Of a DNA stretch of 64,000 nucleotides, positions 1 to 10,066 are shown piece after piece; position 1 is the first letter of the stretch; every line of letters begins with the position of its first letter. The notes under the pieces were generated by a model, which did not search any database, was not told the origin of the DNA, and saw only the letters and a list, made by a program, of their open reading frames with translations. A program made the position numbers and the translations under genes. This stretch comes from Rhizopus sp. PT2906. Lineage: Eukaryota; Mucoromycota; Mucoromycetes; Mucorales; Rhizopodaceae. Location: the NCBI GenBank assembly GCA_025529335.1, contig JAMYHX010000076.1:1-64000 (forward strand), given 5' to 3'.

Positions 1-461
1 ACATGTTTCTACATTTTTGGAAAGAACATTGACTGAATTTCTCTTTTTCAAGGCAGTAAGGACGACTACTTGTCTAAAATAATGTACACTCACGTATATG
101 TAGCGAATTAGGCTCAAGATAAAATTAGATAACCAATTGTATCGCAAAATATAACATTACTGTATAATCCAGAAAGAAAGAGGCTATATAATATCCAAAA
201 TCTATGCTAGCGCATTCTAATGATCAATTGTCAAATACAATGTTCGTTGTTCGCAAAAGAGCATTTTGCTTCGAAAGTAGATCTGATATTATAAAAGTAT
301 ACACCATCCAACATATATATCAATAGAAATGCAGTACAGCGTCAGCCTGTCATAAAGTATTGTTTATCATTTAAACAATATGATCAAGTTACCAATTACA
401 TTTTTTAATATGATAAGGTGATAAATAAAGAAAGCCTTTCGGAGAGGAAGGGCTTCTCTTT
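1..461. other. AT-rich intergenic left edge
   Basis: No coding stretch that I can support. It is downstream of the TYW3 stop, so it should carry that gene's 3' UTR, with AATAAA-like words near 422-430 on the plus strand only. Confidence 0.4.
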
Positions 462-1344
462 CTAAAAAATATCACTCATATCTTCTAGATCCTGTTGCTC
501 CACTTTTTCCTTGACAACTTGATTCTTCTTTTGTAACCCTTCTCTGCGCTTTCGTTCTCTTCTCTCCTCTTTAGTTTCCTCTTTTACTTGTGATTGATTA
601 TTTTCTAGTTCTCGTCTCATCTTTTCCTCAAAGATACTCATTCTTTCTATATTTTGTTGAAACTTCTCGTTTGACATGTTGACAAGGAGCATTAAATAAG
701 CTATATCCACTAAACAATACACTGTATCATTCTCTATATATGCAATGGGTGTATCTATCTTGAGCGTGCTGCGTATGGCCAGCATATGTCGACGCGATAC
801 AGTGATGCCTGAGTTTTGATATCCTGCTTGATTTGCAATATTCAACAAGTGCATAGCAGATTCATAACTAGAAGCCTCAATATGTAAAATCTATGATGTA
901 TTGTTAATAACAACCCTTTTTCTTTCTTATTGTTTTTACCAATGGTTCAAACTTGAAGTAGATTAATTGCTTATGAACTAAATCAGCCGGTCGTTCATAA
1001 TCAAATACAACGTTTCGATTGCCAAAGAGTAACTGAAGGATCCAACTGTCTTTTTCTTTTTCCGGAACAGGAATTGGGTCATGGCTGACGTATAACCAGA
1101 TACCACCCTTTGTGGCTACTTTATCGTTTTCTAGAGCTGGACAGTAAATGGCTACTCGTCCGGAACAGCTACTGGTGGTATAGTAATCAGGGTGTTTGTT
1201 GATGACATGCATCAGATCGAGAATGGGTGCATCAATGAATCCCTTGGGTGATTTGTCTCTTCTTTCTGGATCCAAATGTTCTACAAGTGAAGCAATGACT
1301 TGCTCTTTTCGTGACAGAAAGTCTGTATTATGTTGAGTTGTCAT
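462..1344 (-). CDS. TYW3: tRNA wybutosine-synthesizing protein 3 (TYW3)
   Basis: SAM-dependent methyltransferase of wybutosine synthesis, which modifies the guanosine next to the anticodon of tRNA-Phe. Two exons, 940-1344 and 462-890, are joined across a 49 nt intron (891-939). The product is 277 aa. Seen: the family hallmark SSCSGR about 50 residues in, GGIWLYVSHDP, then FKFEPL joined by the splice to ILHIEASS, and NSGITVSRRHMLAIRST, which matches the C-terminal family block. The last 60 residues are a charged Lys/Glu tail. I start at MTTQHN; the open frame extends upstream into a low-complexity Phe/Leu stretch made by a GAAAGA repeat, which I reject as coding. Confidence is high for family and good for splice sites. 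Confidence 0.9.
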
Positions 1345-1370
1345 GTAAATTTTTTTTTTTTCTGTATGCA

Positions 1371-1406
1371 AAAAGAGAAAGAGAAAGAGAAAGAGAAAGA
1401 GAGAGA
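1371..1406. repeat. (GAAAGA)n microsatellite in TYW3 5' region
   Basis: A purine tract of repeated AAAGAG units lies just upstream of the TYW3 start codon, so it is probably in its 5' UTR or core promoter. On the other strand it is an uninterrupted CT-rich tract. Confidence 0.8.
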
Positions 1407-1549
1407 CAAATATTGAAATACAGCATGTCTTTATGACATCTTTTATGGACAAGATAATTTATATGCATTTTCGCAACATCTTTTCTACTTTATTATAAAT
1501 CCATTAAATTGAAAAGAAAAACTTGCTTTTTGTTTGTTTGGTAAATTAT

Positions 1550-3158
1550 CTAAGGAGGAGGAGGTTGGCAAGACATCTTTGAGAAGATAGCATTCAATGA
1601 GGCAACGATATGCTTGATTCCATGGTGATGATCCTCTTCGTGAATATGATTCTGAGCTACTTGATCATGTTCTCTTGATAAACCCTGTGCAGTCGCATAC
1701 GTTTCACTTGAAGAAGCTGAAATGAGTCGAGATTCAGTAGGCTTTGGATATTCCTTTTCGATATTCATTTCTTCTGTAGATAACTTTAACCAAGAGCATC
1801 TTTGATCAGAAGGAGTGTCTCCATCAACAGGTGAATTACAAACTGAGGACAAATGAACTGATCTAGGTGAATCTGGTATGAACGGTACGACCTGATTCTT
1901 GAGGCGTTCCCTGATCAAATAGTAAACAGAGAGCAAAGGATGAAAGGCAGCAGGGACCGACTGTGGATCATTATAGAAGCCCCATCGCTTGACAAATGCA
2001 AGTTGGTCTTCGTTGATCTTATTGAGCTTACACAATTCGACGCAGCAGCAATGATCAGAAGCAAACTTGTAAAGAGGCGATTCGATGATCGTTTCCATCT
2101 TGGTCCTGATCTCCTCTGGGGTACCAAAGTTGAAGTATTCTGACATCTCATTCAGGATGGGAGAAGCCAATGGGATATGCAGAGGTATGCGGATAGGCAC
2201 GTAGTTCTTGATACCTTGAGCATAATGTTTTTCGATCCAGTCGTGTTTCATTATGTCTGCCAGCTTGATTCGTCTCTTTTGATCAACAACAAAGATTTTA
2301 GAAAGCAAGTCTTGCAAGCACTCGCTTATGTGTTCTGGATAGGACACGATGGCGTTCTTTATCTTGTCTTGAATCAATGGCACACTAACATCATCAAATG
2401 GCATATGACCAGTAACCATGACATAAATGACGACACCTAGACTCCAGACATCCAGTTCAGGACCCTGATAGGGATCTCCATTCAGCACCTCCGGGGCAGC
2501 AAAGTAAAGAGATCCACAGAACGTCGTCAGTCTTTTCTCAGGAAAGTGCGTGTTGGACAGACCAAAATCGCCGACCTTGATACTTCTCCCAGTTCTGTCT
2601 AGCATGATGTTTTCAACCTTGAGATCCCTGTGAACGATCGAGTTACGATGCATGTAATCAAGCGCACTGATGATCTGACGAGCATAATGACGAGCCTCAG
2701 GTTCACACATCATTCCGTCAGCAGCAATATGATGCAGCAACTGTCCTCCTTCAGCGTACTCCATCATGATGTAGTGATAGGAATCAGTAGTAACCATATC
2801 GTAGTATTTCACAACATGTGGATGGCGTAAGAGCTTCATGATCGACGTCTCTCGGACCGCTCTCTTCTCGCGACCTTCCCAATTGAGTTTTTCTTCAAGG
2901 AATTTCTTTTCAGAGTAAACCTTTCCATTGATCGAACGTTGTTCCTCGTCAATTTCAGGACGTTTGATGATTTTGATAGCAAGCTTCGGAATAATAAATT
3001 AAATGTCCTTTATTTAAATTTTCGACCCTTACCGTTTCGCCAGTTTCATTATTCATAGCCAACTTTACCTTACCACAAGCGCCTTGACCAAGGTCTTGGA
3101 GCAGATGGTAGTCTCCAAAGTTCCCAATATGAAGAATTGAATTTGAACGACTAGGCAT
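1550..3158 (-). CDS. KIN1/MARK-family Ser/Thr protein kinase
   Basis: Two exons, 3033-3158 and 1550-2983, with a 49 nt intron; product 519 aa. Seen: a glycine loop LGQGACGKVKLA at residues 24-35, the ATP-binding Lys in LAIKIIKRP immediately after the splice, HRDLKVEN, DFGLSN, the activation segment TFCGSLYFAAPE, then DVWSLGVVIYVMVTGHMPFDD. The FCGSLYFAAPE wording and the insert between strand 3 and the C-helix resemble fungal Kin1/Kin2 and animal MARK/PAR-1 kinases, which act at the cell cortex in polarity and secretion. It is shorter than Kin1 proteins, and I see no KA1 membrane-binding domain at the C terminus; the tail is Ser-rich and ends in four prolines. It could instead be a related AMPK-like subfamily. 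Confidence 0.85.
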
Positions 3159-3855
3159 AAAGGGTAATAAAATAAAAAAAAGAGGAGCAATAGTTGGATT
3201 TATTTTTGATCCAACAAGACTGGACTTTATATACTAAATTTTCCGGTTTATCTCTGCTTAATTATGTGCCTGAATAACTCATATACTTGTTCCTATTTTC
3301 ATAAACAGATATGTGTTATTGATGTTACTCTTGGATAAGGGGAGGTTCCATGTTTCTTTAGTTTATAACAAAAGTCAAACATTATGCATGTTTGAGATCA
3401 TGACATAGGACTACTTGGCATATATCTTGATTATGGTTTCTTCCATGTTATTATGCCCTGTTTACATCATTGGCGTATTGTAGATTAAATAAGGGATTAC
3501 AGCAAATGAGACATTCATGCACTTGGTATTCTTTATAGTTTGATGTTTTGTTCCTTTTATATTCCGTCTCTATTGGCTGTACACACGCATAACAAGAGAG
3601 ATCAGACAAAAGAGACATACCGTGTTTATGCTAGATAATAATGAATAATTGCTCAATACACAAAGTGTCTCTCTCTCTATTCAATATTCTATACATTTTT
3701 TTAAATATATCCTATGGGCTCCTCCTTAATTATACATTCTGTAACAGCAGCCATTGTGTTTTATCCAAGAATAATAAAGCTCCGATTCAATACAATTTGC
3801 CAGTCTCTCTATCTGTCTGTCTTTATCCCTTCCCCCTCTTGTCTCTTGACACGTC
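3159..3855. other. Divergent promoter region
   Basis: This lies between the start of the kinase (minus) and the start of SPC3 (plus). It has short open frames only and no recognised product. A T-rich stretch around 3660-3730 and C/T-rich sequence at 3800-3845 lie just before the SPC3 start. Confidence 0.5.
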
Positions 3856-4650
3856 ATGTACAATCTGCAACAACGATTCAATGTAAATAAAATGTTAATC
3901 TCATCCTCCTTCCACGTTGTTAAATAAAAGTAGAACCTCTTCTCTTTTGCTGTTAGTGTTCTATCTGCAGTTCTTGGCATAGTTGCCCTCATCTCTTACA
4001 TTCAAGGCTATCCATCTATTCAAGGCGCACTTAAAGTAGATGCCAGCAACATTAAAGTGTATGTGTTCTTATTCATATATTAATTTTAATAACATTCAAA
4101 ACAGTGTCGCACGTCGCTTTGGTCCAGAAAATCAAGATTATAGAAAAAAGAGTGAATTTGCAAGACTTTCATTTGATATTGATGCTGGTACAAGATATAC
4201 ATACACACACTTTTATTATTGTTAACTCGCATAGTCTAGACTTTAGTAAATTATTCAATTGGAATACAAAGCAGATATTTGTCACTGTTGTAGCTGATTA
4301 TGAAACAGGCAAATATGTAAGGATCCAATTATATAAAACCATTATACTGATGATATCATCTAGAAACGTAACTCAGTTGTCCTTTGGGATCGAATCATCA
4401 CTCAAAAGGAAAAAGCGAATTTAAAGTTGAAGAACGTTGGTAACAAGTATGCCATGGTTGACATTTCTCAAAAGTGGAAGTAAGTTTGTAAAACAATGAT
4501 AATACGAGATTATTGATATATATATTTCATAGTTATGAACGAGCCAACCTTTCCATTGCCTGGGATATTACACCTCATGTTGGTCTTTTACAATCAGGTC
4601 AACTCTTGACTGATGCACATTTGATCATACCCGCCTTTTCTGAAGCATAA
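3856..4650 (+). CDS. SPC3: Signal peptidase complex subunit 3 (SPC3/SPCS3)
   Basis: Accessory subunit of the ER signal peptidase, a type II membrane protein with most of its mass in the ER lumen. Six exons: 3856-3882, 3934-4058, 4105-4187, 4240-4316, 4364-4479, 4533-4650. They give 181 aa, the usual family length. Seen: MYNLQQRFNN, a single hydrophobic segment (about residues 10-32), the luminal block KLFNWNTKQIFVTVVADYET, then NSVVLWDRIITQKEKANL, and ANLSIAWDITPHVGLLQSG near the C terminus. No single exon is long, so ordinary ORF scans miss the gene. It converges on the reticulon gene, with 61 bp between stop codons. Confidence 0.92.
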
Positions 4651-4711
4651 GAAAAAAAGTTCATATTTTATTTACATACAAATTTAAATGAATACACACA
4701 GTTTTTTTTTT

Positions 4712-5860
4712 TTAGTCTTGTTTAACAGTAACAGAAGAGTTATTTAAGGTATTCTTAGCATCAGTACCTGTTGTTCCAGCCTTTGCAGTCATGGCTCTAG
4801 CCTTTGCATAAGTATCATTAATACCTTCCTTGGCAACTTCTTGTGCCTTGCTGAGACTGTTTTGAATCAAGGTCTGACCCTTATGAAGGTGAGAGTCAAC
4901 CACGTCCTTGTTTGAGATGTACAAGCGAGGGAAAGTGAAGGCAGAAAGAGTGACAAAGAGGATGATGTTGACAGTAGACATATGAGCAGAGATCTTCCAG
5001 ATAGTAAAAGAAATAGCAAGCCACTTGATGCTTGTCTTGGTGTCATCAATAAAGACAATACGAGTCAAGGCACGAATGACTGTCTCGGCTACTTCGATAA
5101 ACATGTTGGTGTAGCGACGAACGCTTTGACGATCGATGGCTGTCGATCTTTCATTATCAATGACGTCTCTGTGAAAAAAAAAAAAAAAAAAAAAAAAAAA
5201 TCAGCATGATAATTTCAAAAATTTTATGCAACTCCCTTACCTGTAGGGGTGTGATACGTTGTCAGTGCTTGTGAGCACCTTTTGGCTTTGAAGCATAAAG
5301 TGAACATAGATCAGATTGATGCCAATGGCCAAAGTAAGAGCCATAGAACCTAATTGAAGCAAAGAGTACCAACGACTAAGAATTATTGAGCCCACAATCA
5401 TGGCCATGATGGCGCCGGAGCGGAGAGGATTTTTCCATTGGAGAATGTTCAAGGCCTCGGTTTCGATACGATGGGTCGTATCATTACGTTGTGAGCTACC
5501 GTACTTTGCAGTGTTATTGGTAGGACTGGCTGCAGATGTAGCTGCACTGGTTACAGGAGAGGAAGACGTACCCTTTTCGAATGGGAAGGCAACACCATGT
5601 TGGTAACCAGGAGGAGGTTGGGAGGTGCGACGAGCATCAGCAGTCTCTGAAGTAAAGGGGTTTGAAGCAGAATGATTTGTAGTAGTAGTAGTAGTGTTGT
5701 TTTTAGTGATAGGTTGAGTAGAGGTTATATCAGCAGTAGCGCCTGTAACGGGAGGAAAGACTTGGTCTTGTTTCTTTTGAAGAGAGGCAACTTCGGGCAA
5801 TGTAGAGTCTTTGAGACGATCGTTGTCAGGAGGAGTTAATGGTCTGTTATAAGTTTCCAT
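4712..5860 (-). CDS. Reticulon-like ER-shaping protein
   Basis: Membrane protein expected to bend tubular ER. Two exons, 5241-5860 and 4712-5168, with a 72 nt intron; product 358 aa. Residues 1-135 are Ser/Thr/Pro-rich and probably disordered. A reticulon homology domain then begins at ILQWKNPLRSG (the family has a YW-K-S-G start). It has two long hydrophobic hairpins, one before and one after the splice (SIKWLAISFTIWKISAH onward), and a conserved P-R-LY turn in FTFPRLYISNK. The Ala/Lys/Thr tail is likely amphipathic. The intron carries a T27 tract just upstream of its acceptor. Confidence 0.85.
5174..5200. repeat. A27/T27 homopolymer in reticulon intron
   Basis: Twenty-seven uninterrupted A on the plus strand. 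In the sense direction of the reticulon gene it is a T27 run placed 5 nt before the acceptor AG, so it serves as the polypyrimidine tract. Confidence 0.9.
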
Positions 5861-6101
5861 GGTAATAATAATTTAAAAAAGAAAGTATGAATGGATTCTG
5901 TCCTTTATATATCCATAATCAATACATCTTTGCATTAACTATGATATCACAGTGATGATGGGCTTACTCGATTGATGTCGTCTGTGATTTTCCAATTATA
6001 GTAACCTCAAGTCACTTTTTTGCTTTAACCAAAATTTTTTTTCCATTCCCTTTCACTCTAATCCATAAACACTTACGTTTTCAAACTCTAAATATCACGT
6101 C
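5861..6101. promoter_or_regulatory. Shared divergent promoter, reticulon and RVB1
   Basis: A 241 bp interval lies between two divergent start codons. Near RVB1 it has a T-run followed by a pyrimidine-rich stretch (about 6010-6065), a common layout upstream of housekeeping starts. There is no clear TATA box on the RVB1 side. Confidence 0.5.
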
Positions 6102-7664
6102 ATGTCTACCTCAAATGAAAAGATGAAGATTGAGCAGGTCAAAACCGCGCCACATGAAAAACGTGTGGCAACACACTCACATATCAAAGGGCTTGGTCTT
6201 AGACCTGATGGTACAGCAGAACCTATTCAAGCTGGATTTGTTGGTCAAGAGAATGCGCGAGAGGCAAGTAATGAACAAGTGATACGCGTCATGATTAATA
6301 ATCGTAATATACATAGGCAAGTGGAATTGTCGTAGACATGATCAAAAGCAAAAGTATGGCTGGTCGTGCTTTACTATTTGCCGGTGCTCCTGGTACGGGT
6401 AAGACAGCTATTGCTTTAGCTATCGCACAAGAGTTAGGCCCCAAGGTGCCATTCCGCCCGATTGTAGGATCAGAAGTGTATTCAAGCGAAATTAAAAAGA
6501 CTGAAGTGTTGATGGAGAATTTCAGAAGAGCCATTGGTTTACGCATCAAGGAAACCAAGGAAGTGTATGAAGGTGAAGTGACAGAGTTGACACCTGAAGA
6601 GACAGAGAATCCTTTAGGCGGATACGGCAAAACGATTTCACATGTCATCATTGGTTTGAAAACGGTCAAGGGTGTCAAGCAGCTCAAGTTAGATCCTAGT
6701 ATTTATGAATCCATTCAAAAAGAGAAAGTGACAGTAGGTGATGTGATTTATATTGAAGCCAACACAGGTGCTTGCAAGGTAAAAAAAAAAAAAAAAGACA
6801 TAATGATCATGATAAGTTGAAGCTTATTATATCTTTACAGAGAGTGGGCCGATCTGATGCTTATGCTACGGAATTTGATTTGGAAGCTGAAGAATATGTT
6901 CCTTTACCAAAGGGTGAAGTTCATAAAAAGAAGGAAGTCATTCAGGACGTCACCCTGCATGATTTGGATGTTGCCAATGCTAGACCTGAAGGTGGTCAAG
7001 ACATCATGTCTATGATGGGTCAATTGTTAAAACCAAAAAAGACGGAAATTACAGATAAGCTAAGACAGGAGATTAACAAGGTGGTGAATAAATATATCGA
7101 ACAAGGTATTGCCGAACTTGTGCCTGGTGTACTTTTTATTGATGAAGTACACATGTTGGACATTGAATGCTTTACATATCTCAACCGTGCTCTCGAATCA
7201 CCACTCTCACCCATTGTTATCTTTGCTACGAACCGAGGTAATTGTACTATTCGAGGTACGGATGATATTGTCTCTCCTCATGGAATCCCTGTTGACCTCT
7301 TGGATCGACTCTTGATCATTCGTACATTACCTTATTCGATTGATGAAATTAAGGTGATCATTTCCATTCGTGCCAAGACAGAAGGATTGACAGTTGATGA
7401 AGATGCAATTGAATATATTGCTAATGCAGGCATCAATAGCTCTTTAAGGTATATACACACTAAATATACATATATATGATTTATACTAATGATATTTATA
7501 GATATGCTGTTCAATTATTAACACCAGCTAATGTTCTTTCAGAGATTAATGGTCACTCATCCATCAGCTTAGACGATGTCAAGGAAGTAGACGACCTCTT
7601 CCTTGATTCAAAGAAATCAGCTCAACTTTTAATGGAACATGAATCCAGTTTCCTTGTCTCTTAA
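6102..7664 (+). CDS. RVB1: RuvB-like AAA+ ATPase 1 (Rvb1/pontin)
   Basis: AAA+ ATPase that pairs with Rvb2 in INO80, SWR1, NuA4 and R2TP complexes. Four exons: 6102-6263, 6317-6778, 6841-7448, 7502-7664; product 464 aa (human RUVBL1 has 456). Seen: ATHSHIKGLGL near the N terminus, Walker A GAPGTGKT, the domain II region around ELTPEETENPLGGYGKT, Walker B LFIDEVHMLD, sensor ATNRG, and RYAVQLLTPAN at the C-terminal helical domain. Residue choices such as GLRIKETKEVYEGE match Rvb1 rather than Rvb2. The first intron is GC-AG, with an 8 bp direct repeat at its two borders (see findings). Confidence 0.96.
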
Positions 7665-7862
7665 ATTAAATAAAGGAGAGTGAAAGAGAGAGAAAGAGAG
7701 AAAGAGGGACGATTGTACATCTTCTGTGTGTGTGTGTGCGATACACGTAAAAGGCAATGATCACATTTTTATTTATAAACCCGATTTGAACATATAAATA
7801 TTTTTGTTTCGAAAACGTTTTCTTTTTTTCTTTTTTCTTTATTAAAACTTTAGTCATTCATC

Positions 7863-8348
7863 ATGGAGAAATTCAAGGAGGTAAGTTTCTTTAATTGCTG
7901 TTCCTTAAGAAGAAGGAGGAGGGGAGGGCTAAGTTATATTGTAGAAACTCGCTACTCTTCGTAAAGAAGTTGAAGATGCCACTAACCGTGCTGATGAGTT
8001 AAAGACCAAGGCTGAGCAGCTGGAAGCTGAACATGAACAAAAAGATAACGAATTGAGTACTTTGCAATCTCGTGCCAAGGAGTTGGAAGAAGCTCTTGAA
8101 ACTGCTGAAGCTAACTTGAAACAAGCTACTGCCGAGTAAGTTGTTTAAAATATAAAAAGGGGGCGAAGCTAATAAACCTTTATAGTTTCCGTGATGCTGA
8201 CTTGCGTGCTGAACAATTGGAAAAGAAGGCTGTCAAGATTCAACAAGAGATTTCTGTTTGGGATAAGAAGCATGCCGACTTGGAAGCCAAGTATCAAGCT
8301 GCCAGGGCTGAGTTGGACGAATTAGAAGGCCAAATGGATGGCGTGTAA
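7863..8348 (+). CDS. Tropomyosin, unusually short (123 aa)
   Basis: Actin-cable-binding coiled coil. Exons 7863-7880, 7945-8135 and 8186-8348 give 123 aa. The whole product is a continuous heptad-type coiled coil rich in Ala, Glu, Lys and Leu, without Pro. It starts MEKFKEKLATLRKEVEDATN and ends ELDELEGQMDGV, matching both ends of fission yeast Cdc8-type tropomyosin; the LRAEQLEKK block near residue 76 also aligns. From memory, family members are 161 aa (four actins) or 199 aa (five actins), so this one lacks 38 residues, about one actin period, from the middle. Residues 1-70 come from exons 1-2; I see no hidden exon in either intron. Confidence 0.85.
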
Positions 8349-8408
8349 ATAAAAAGAATCATACCCCACGTCACTTTTTTTTATTTCACAAAGATAATAA
8401 ACACGCAT

Positions 8409-9750
8409 TTAAGGTTCAACGGGAACTAAAAGGTCAGGGCCAGTACCAATGGGAACAACTTGGGTTGGGTTAATTTGTCTGTGGGACATGTAATAGTGTC
8501 TCTTGATGTGATCCATATTGACTGTTTCTTTCACTATAATACAAATGTAATTAATTAAACTCGCATATAAACATGTGTCATTTTACCTCCTGGTTTCTGA
8601 TAAATGCGACGTGTCCATTCCAAGATGTTTGGATAGTCATGTTGAATGGACTTTAAATTACACTTGAAATGACCGTGATAGACAGGGTCAAATCTATTTT
8701 TATAAAGGTTGGTTCATGCTTACTTCTTTACTATTTGCTTTACCTGACAATCGTAGTAAACAATCGAATATCGGCTTCAGTAAACGTGTCTTGTACTAAA
8801 TACTTGTGACCATCAAGTATTTTTTCGATTCTATCCAAAGATTTGAATAAAGGAACCACGTTCTTTTCATCTATTATTTGAATATCAGTCTGTATTCTTT
8901 TCTTAAAAAATCAACTTACAAGCTTCCTGAGTGGTTGCAAAACCAGATTTATAAACACCGTTATTGACAGTATCATAAACCCATTCATTCGTCTCATCAA
9001 TCTCCTTTCGGAGAGGCTCGGGATAATAATTGAGTTCTGCTTGCTCTTTGCTCAAAAACTTGTTAAATACTGTATTGAACATACGAATGATTTCAGAACT
9101 TTCATTGTTGACTAATTATATATATATATATTGGTTACAAATCAGTTCCCCCACATGTAAATAGGTTAGTTAAGACTTACCAATCGTTTGAAGCTTCTTA
9201 TCCCAAAGAACAGGGACAGTAAAGCGACCTTCATAGTTTGGATTGACTTTGAAATAGATGTCACGAATATAAGAAGCGTTGTTGACAGTATCAGGAATAG
9301 CACCAGGACATTCTTGTTCGGTAGAGAACTTCCATCCTTTGTCAAGCATGAGGTAATCAACAGCAGATAGACCAATGATCTTGTCAAGTCCTTTCAAGTT
9401 ACGTACAATAGCCGTACGATGAGCCTACAAACATGTGTCAATAATGTCAAGACACATATACAGTAACCCTTTACCCAAGGACAAGCCCAAGAAATGTAGA
9501 GATGATAACGGTCACTATGACAATGCTTAAAATTATACACTTTATATCTTTATGATCTTTACGGTTCGGGAGCAAACTTGGCATCAGGCTTATCTTCAAT
9601 AAAGTCGCGAAAGACAGACTGCTGACGTCTGAACTCACCGTCTTTGCTAGCCCAGTTAAGAATCGAGGATTTGGTATCTTGAGACATGTATCTTGTAATT
9701 ATGCTTCGGTTATGAGATAAAAGCTTTTTGGAAGAAAGTAATAAAAACAT
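8409..9750 (-). CDS. Glutathionyl-hydroquinone reductase (Xi-class GST, Ecm4-like)
   Basis: Reduces glutathionyl-hydroquinones; the family includes yeast Ecm4/Gto2 and bacterial YqjG. Seven exons: 9563-9750, 9475-9514, 9181-9424, 8920-9111, 8744-8870, 8587-8693, 8409-8533; product 340 aa. Seen: the catalytic Cys in SWACPWAHRT at an exon junction, GRFTVPVLWDKK, NNESSEIIRMFN, then TEADIRLFTTIVRFDPVYHGHFK, and a C-terminal HIKRHYYMSH. The first 20 residues are basic and hydroxylated, which could be mitochondrial targeting; a second Met (MSQDTKSS) offers a cytosolic start. It ends tail to tail with tropomyosin, 60 bp apart. Confidence 0.92.
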
Positions 9751-10066
9751 TTTGAAATCAAGTCTCGGAAAAGCACGTATTTATGCGCCTGCGCAATATA
9801 GCTGAGTTTAAAGGCGCATTACAAATGCCTTAATAATATTTTTTGTAATGGGGGTTGATCCACAAAACGCGTGACTTTTGATAATAATGCAATGCATTAT
9901 TTTCATATAAAATATAATGCACTGTGCATTATATTCTTCTCACCGTCTCAAATGATCATGTAAGCTTTACCTTATCAACACTCTTTATACAAAAAAGAAG
10001 AAAAAAGCTTTTAATATTAAATAATTATAAATAAAGCGAGAATAAATATATACAAAACGATAAACA
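9751..10066. other. Upstream region of the hydroquinone reductase
   Basis: It contains a GCGCCTGCGC word near 9785 and the twin palindromes listed separately. The left side carries the 5' region of the reductase and the right side the 3' UTR of the permease. Confidence 0.5.
9884..9932. promoter_or_regulatory. Two near-identical palindromes, putative operator
   Basis: Positions 9884-9900 are ATAATGCA, one base, TGCATTAT. Positions 9914-9932 are ATAATGCAC, one base, GTGCATTAT. Both are perfect inverted repeats around a single central base, and their centres are 31 bp apart, about three helical turns. They lie 134-182 bp upstream of the reductase start codon. The arrangement suggests paired binding of a dimeric regulator; that role is inference. 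Confidence 0.6.

Noticed and set aside
1345..1452. N-terminal extension of the TYW3 frame (hydrophobic Phe/Leu stretch)
   Set aside because: It is encoded by the GAAAGA microsatellite, and family members begin near MTTQHN.
6295..6687. 130-codon minus-strand frame over RVB1 exon 2
   Set aside because: It is a shadow of a strongly conserved coding exon.
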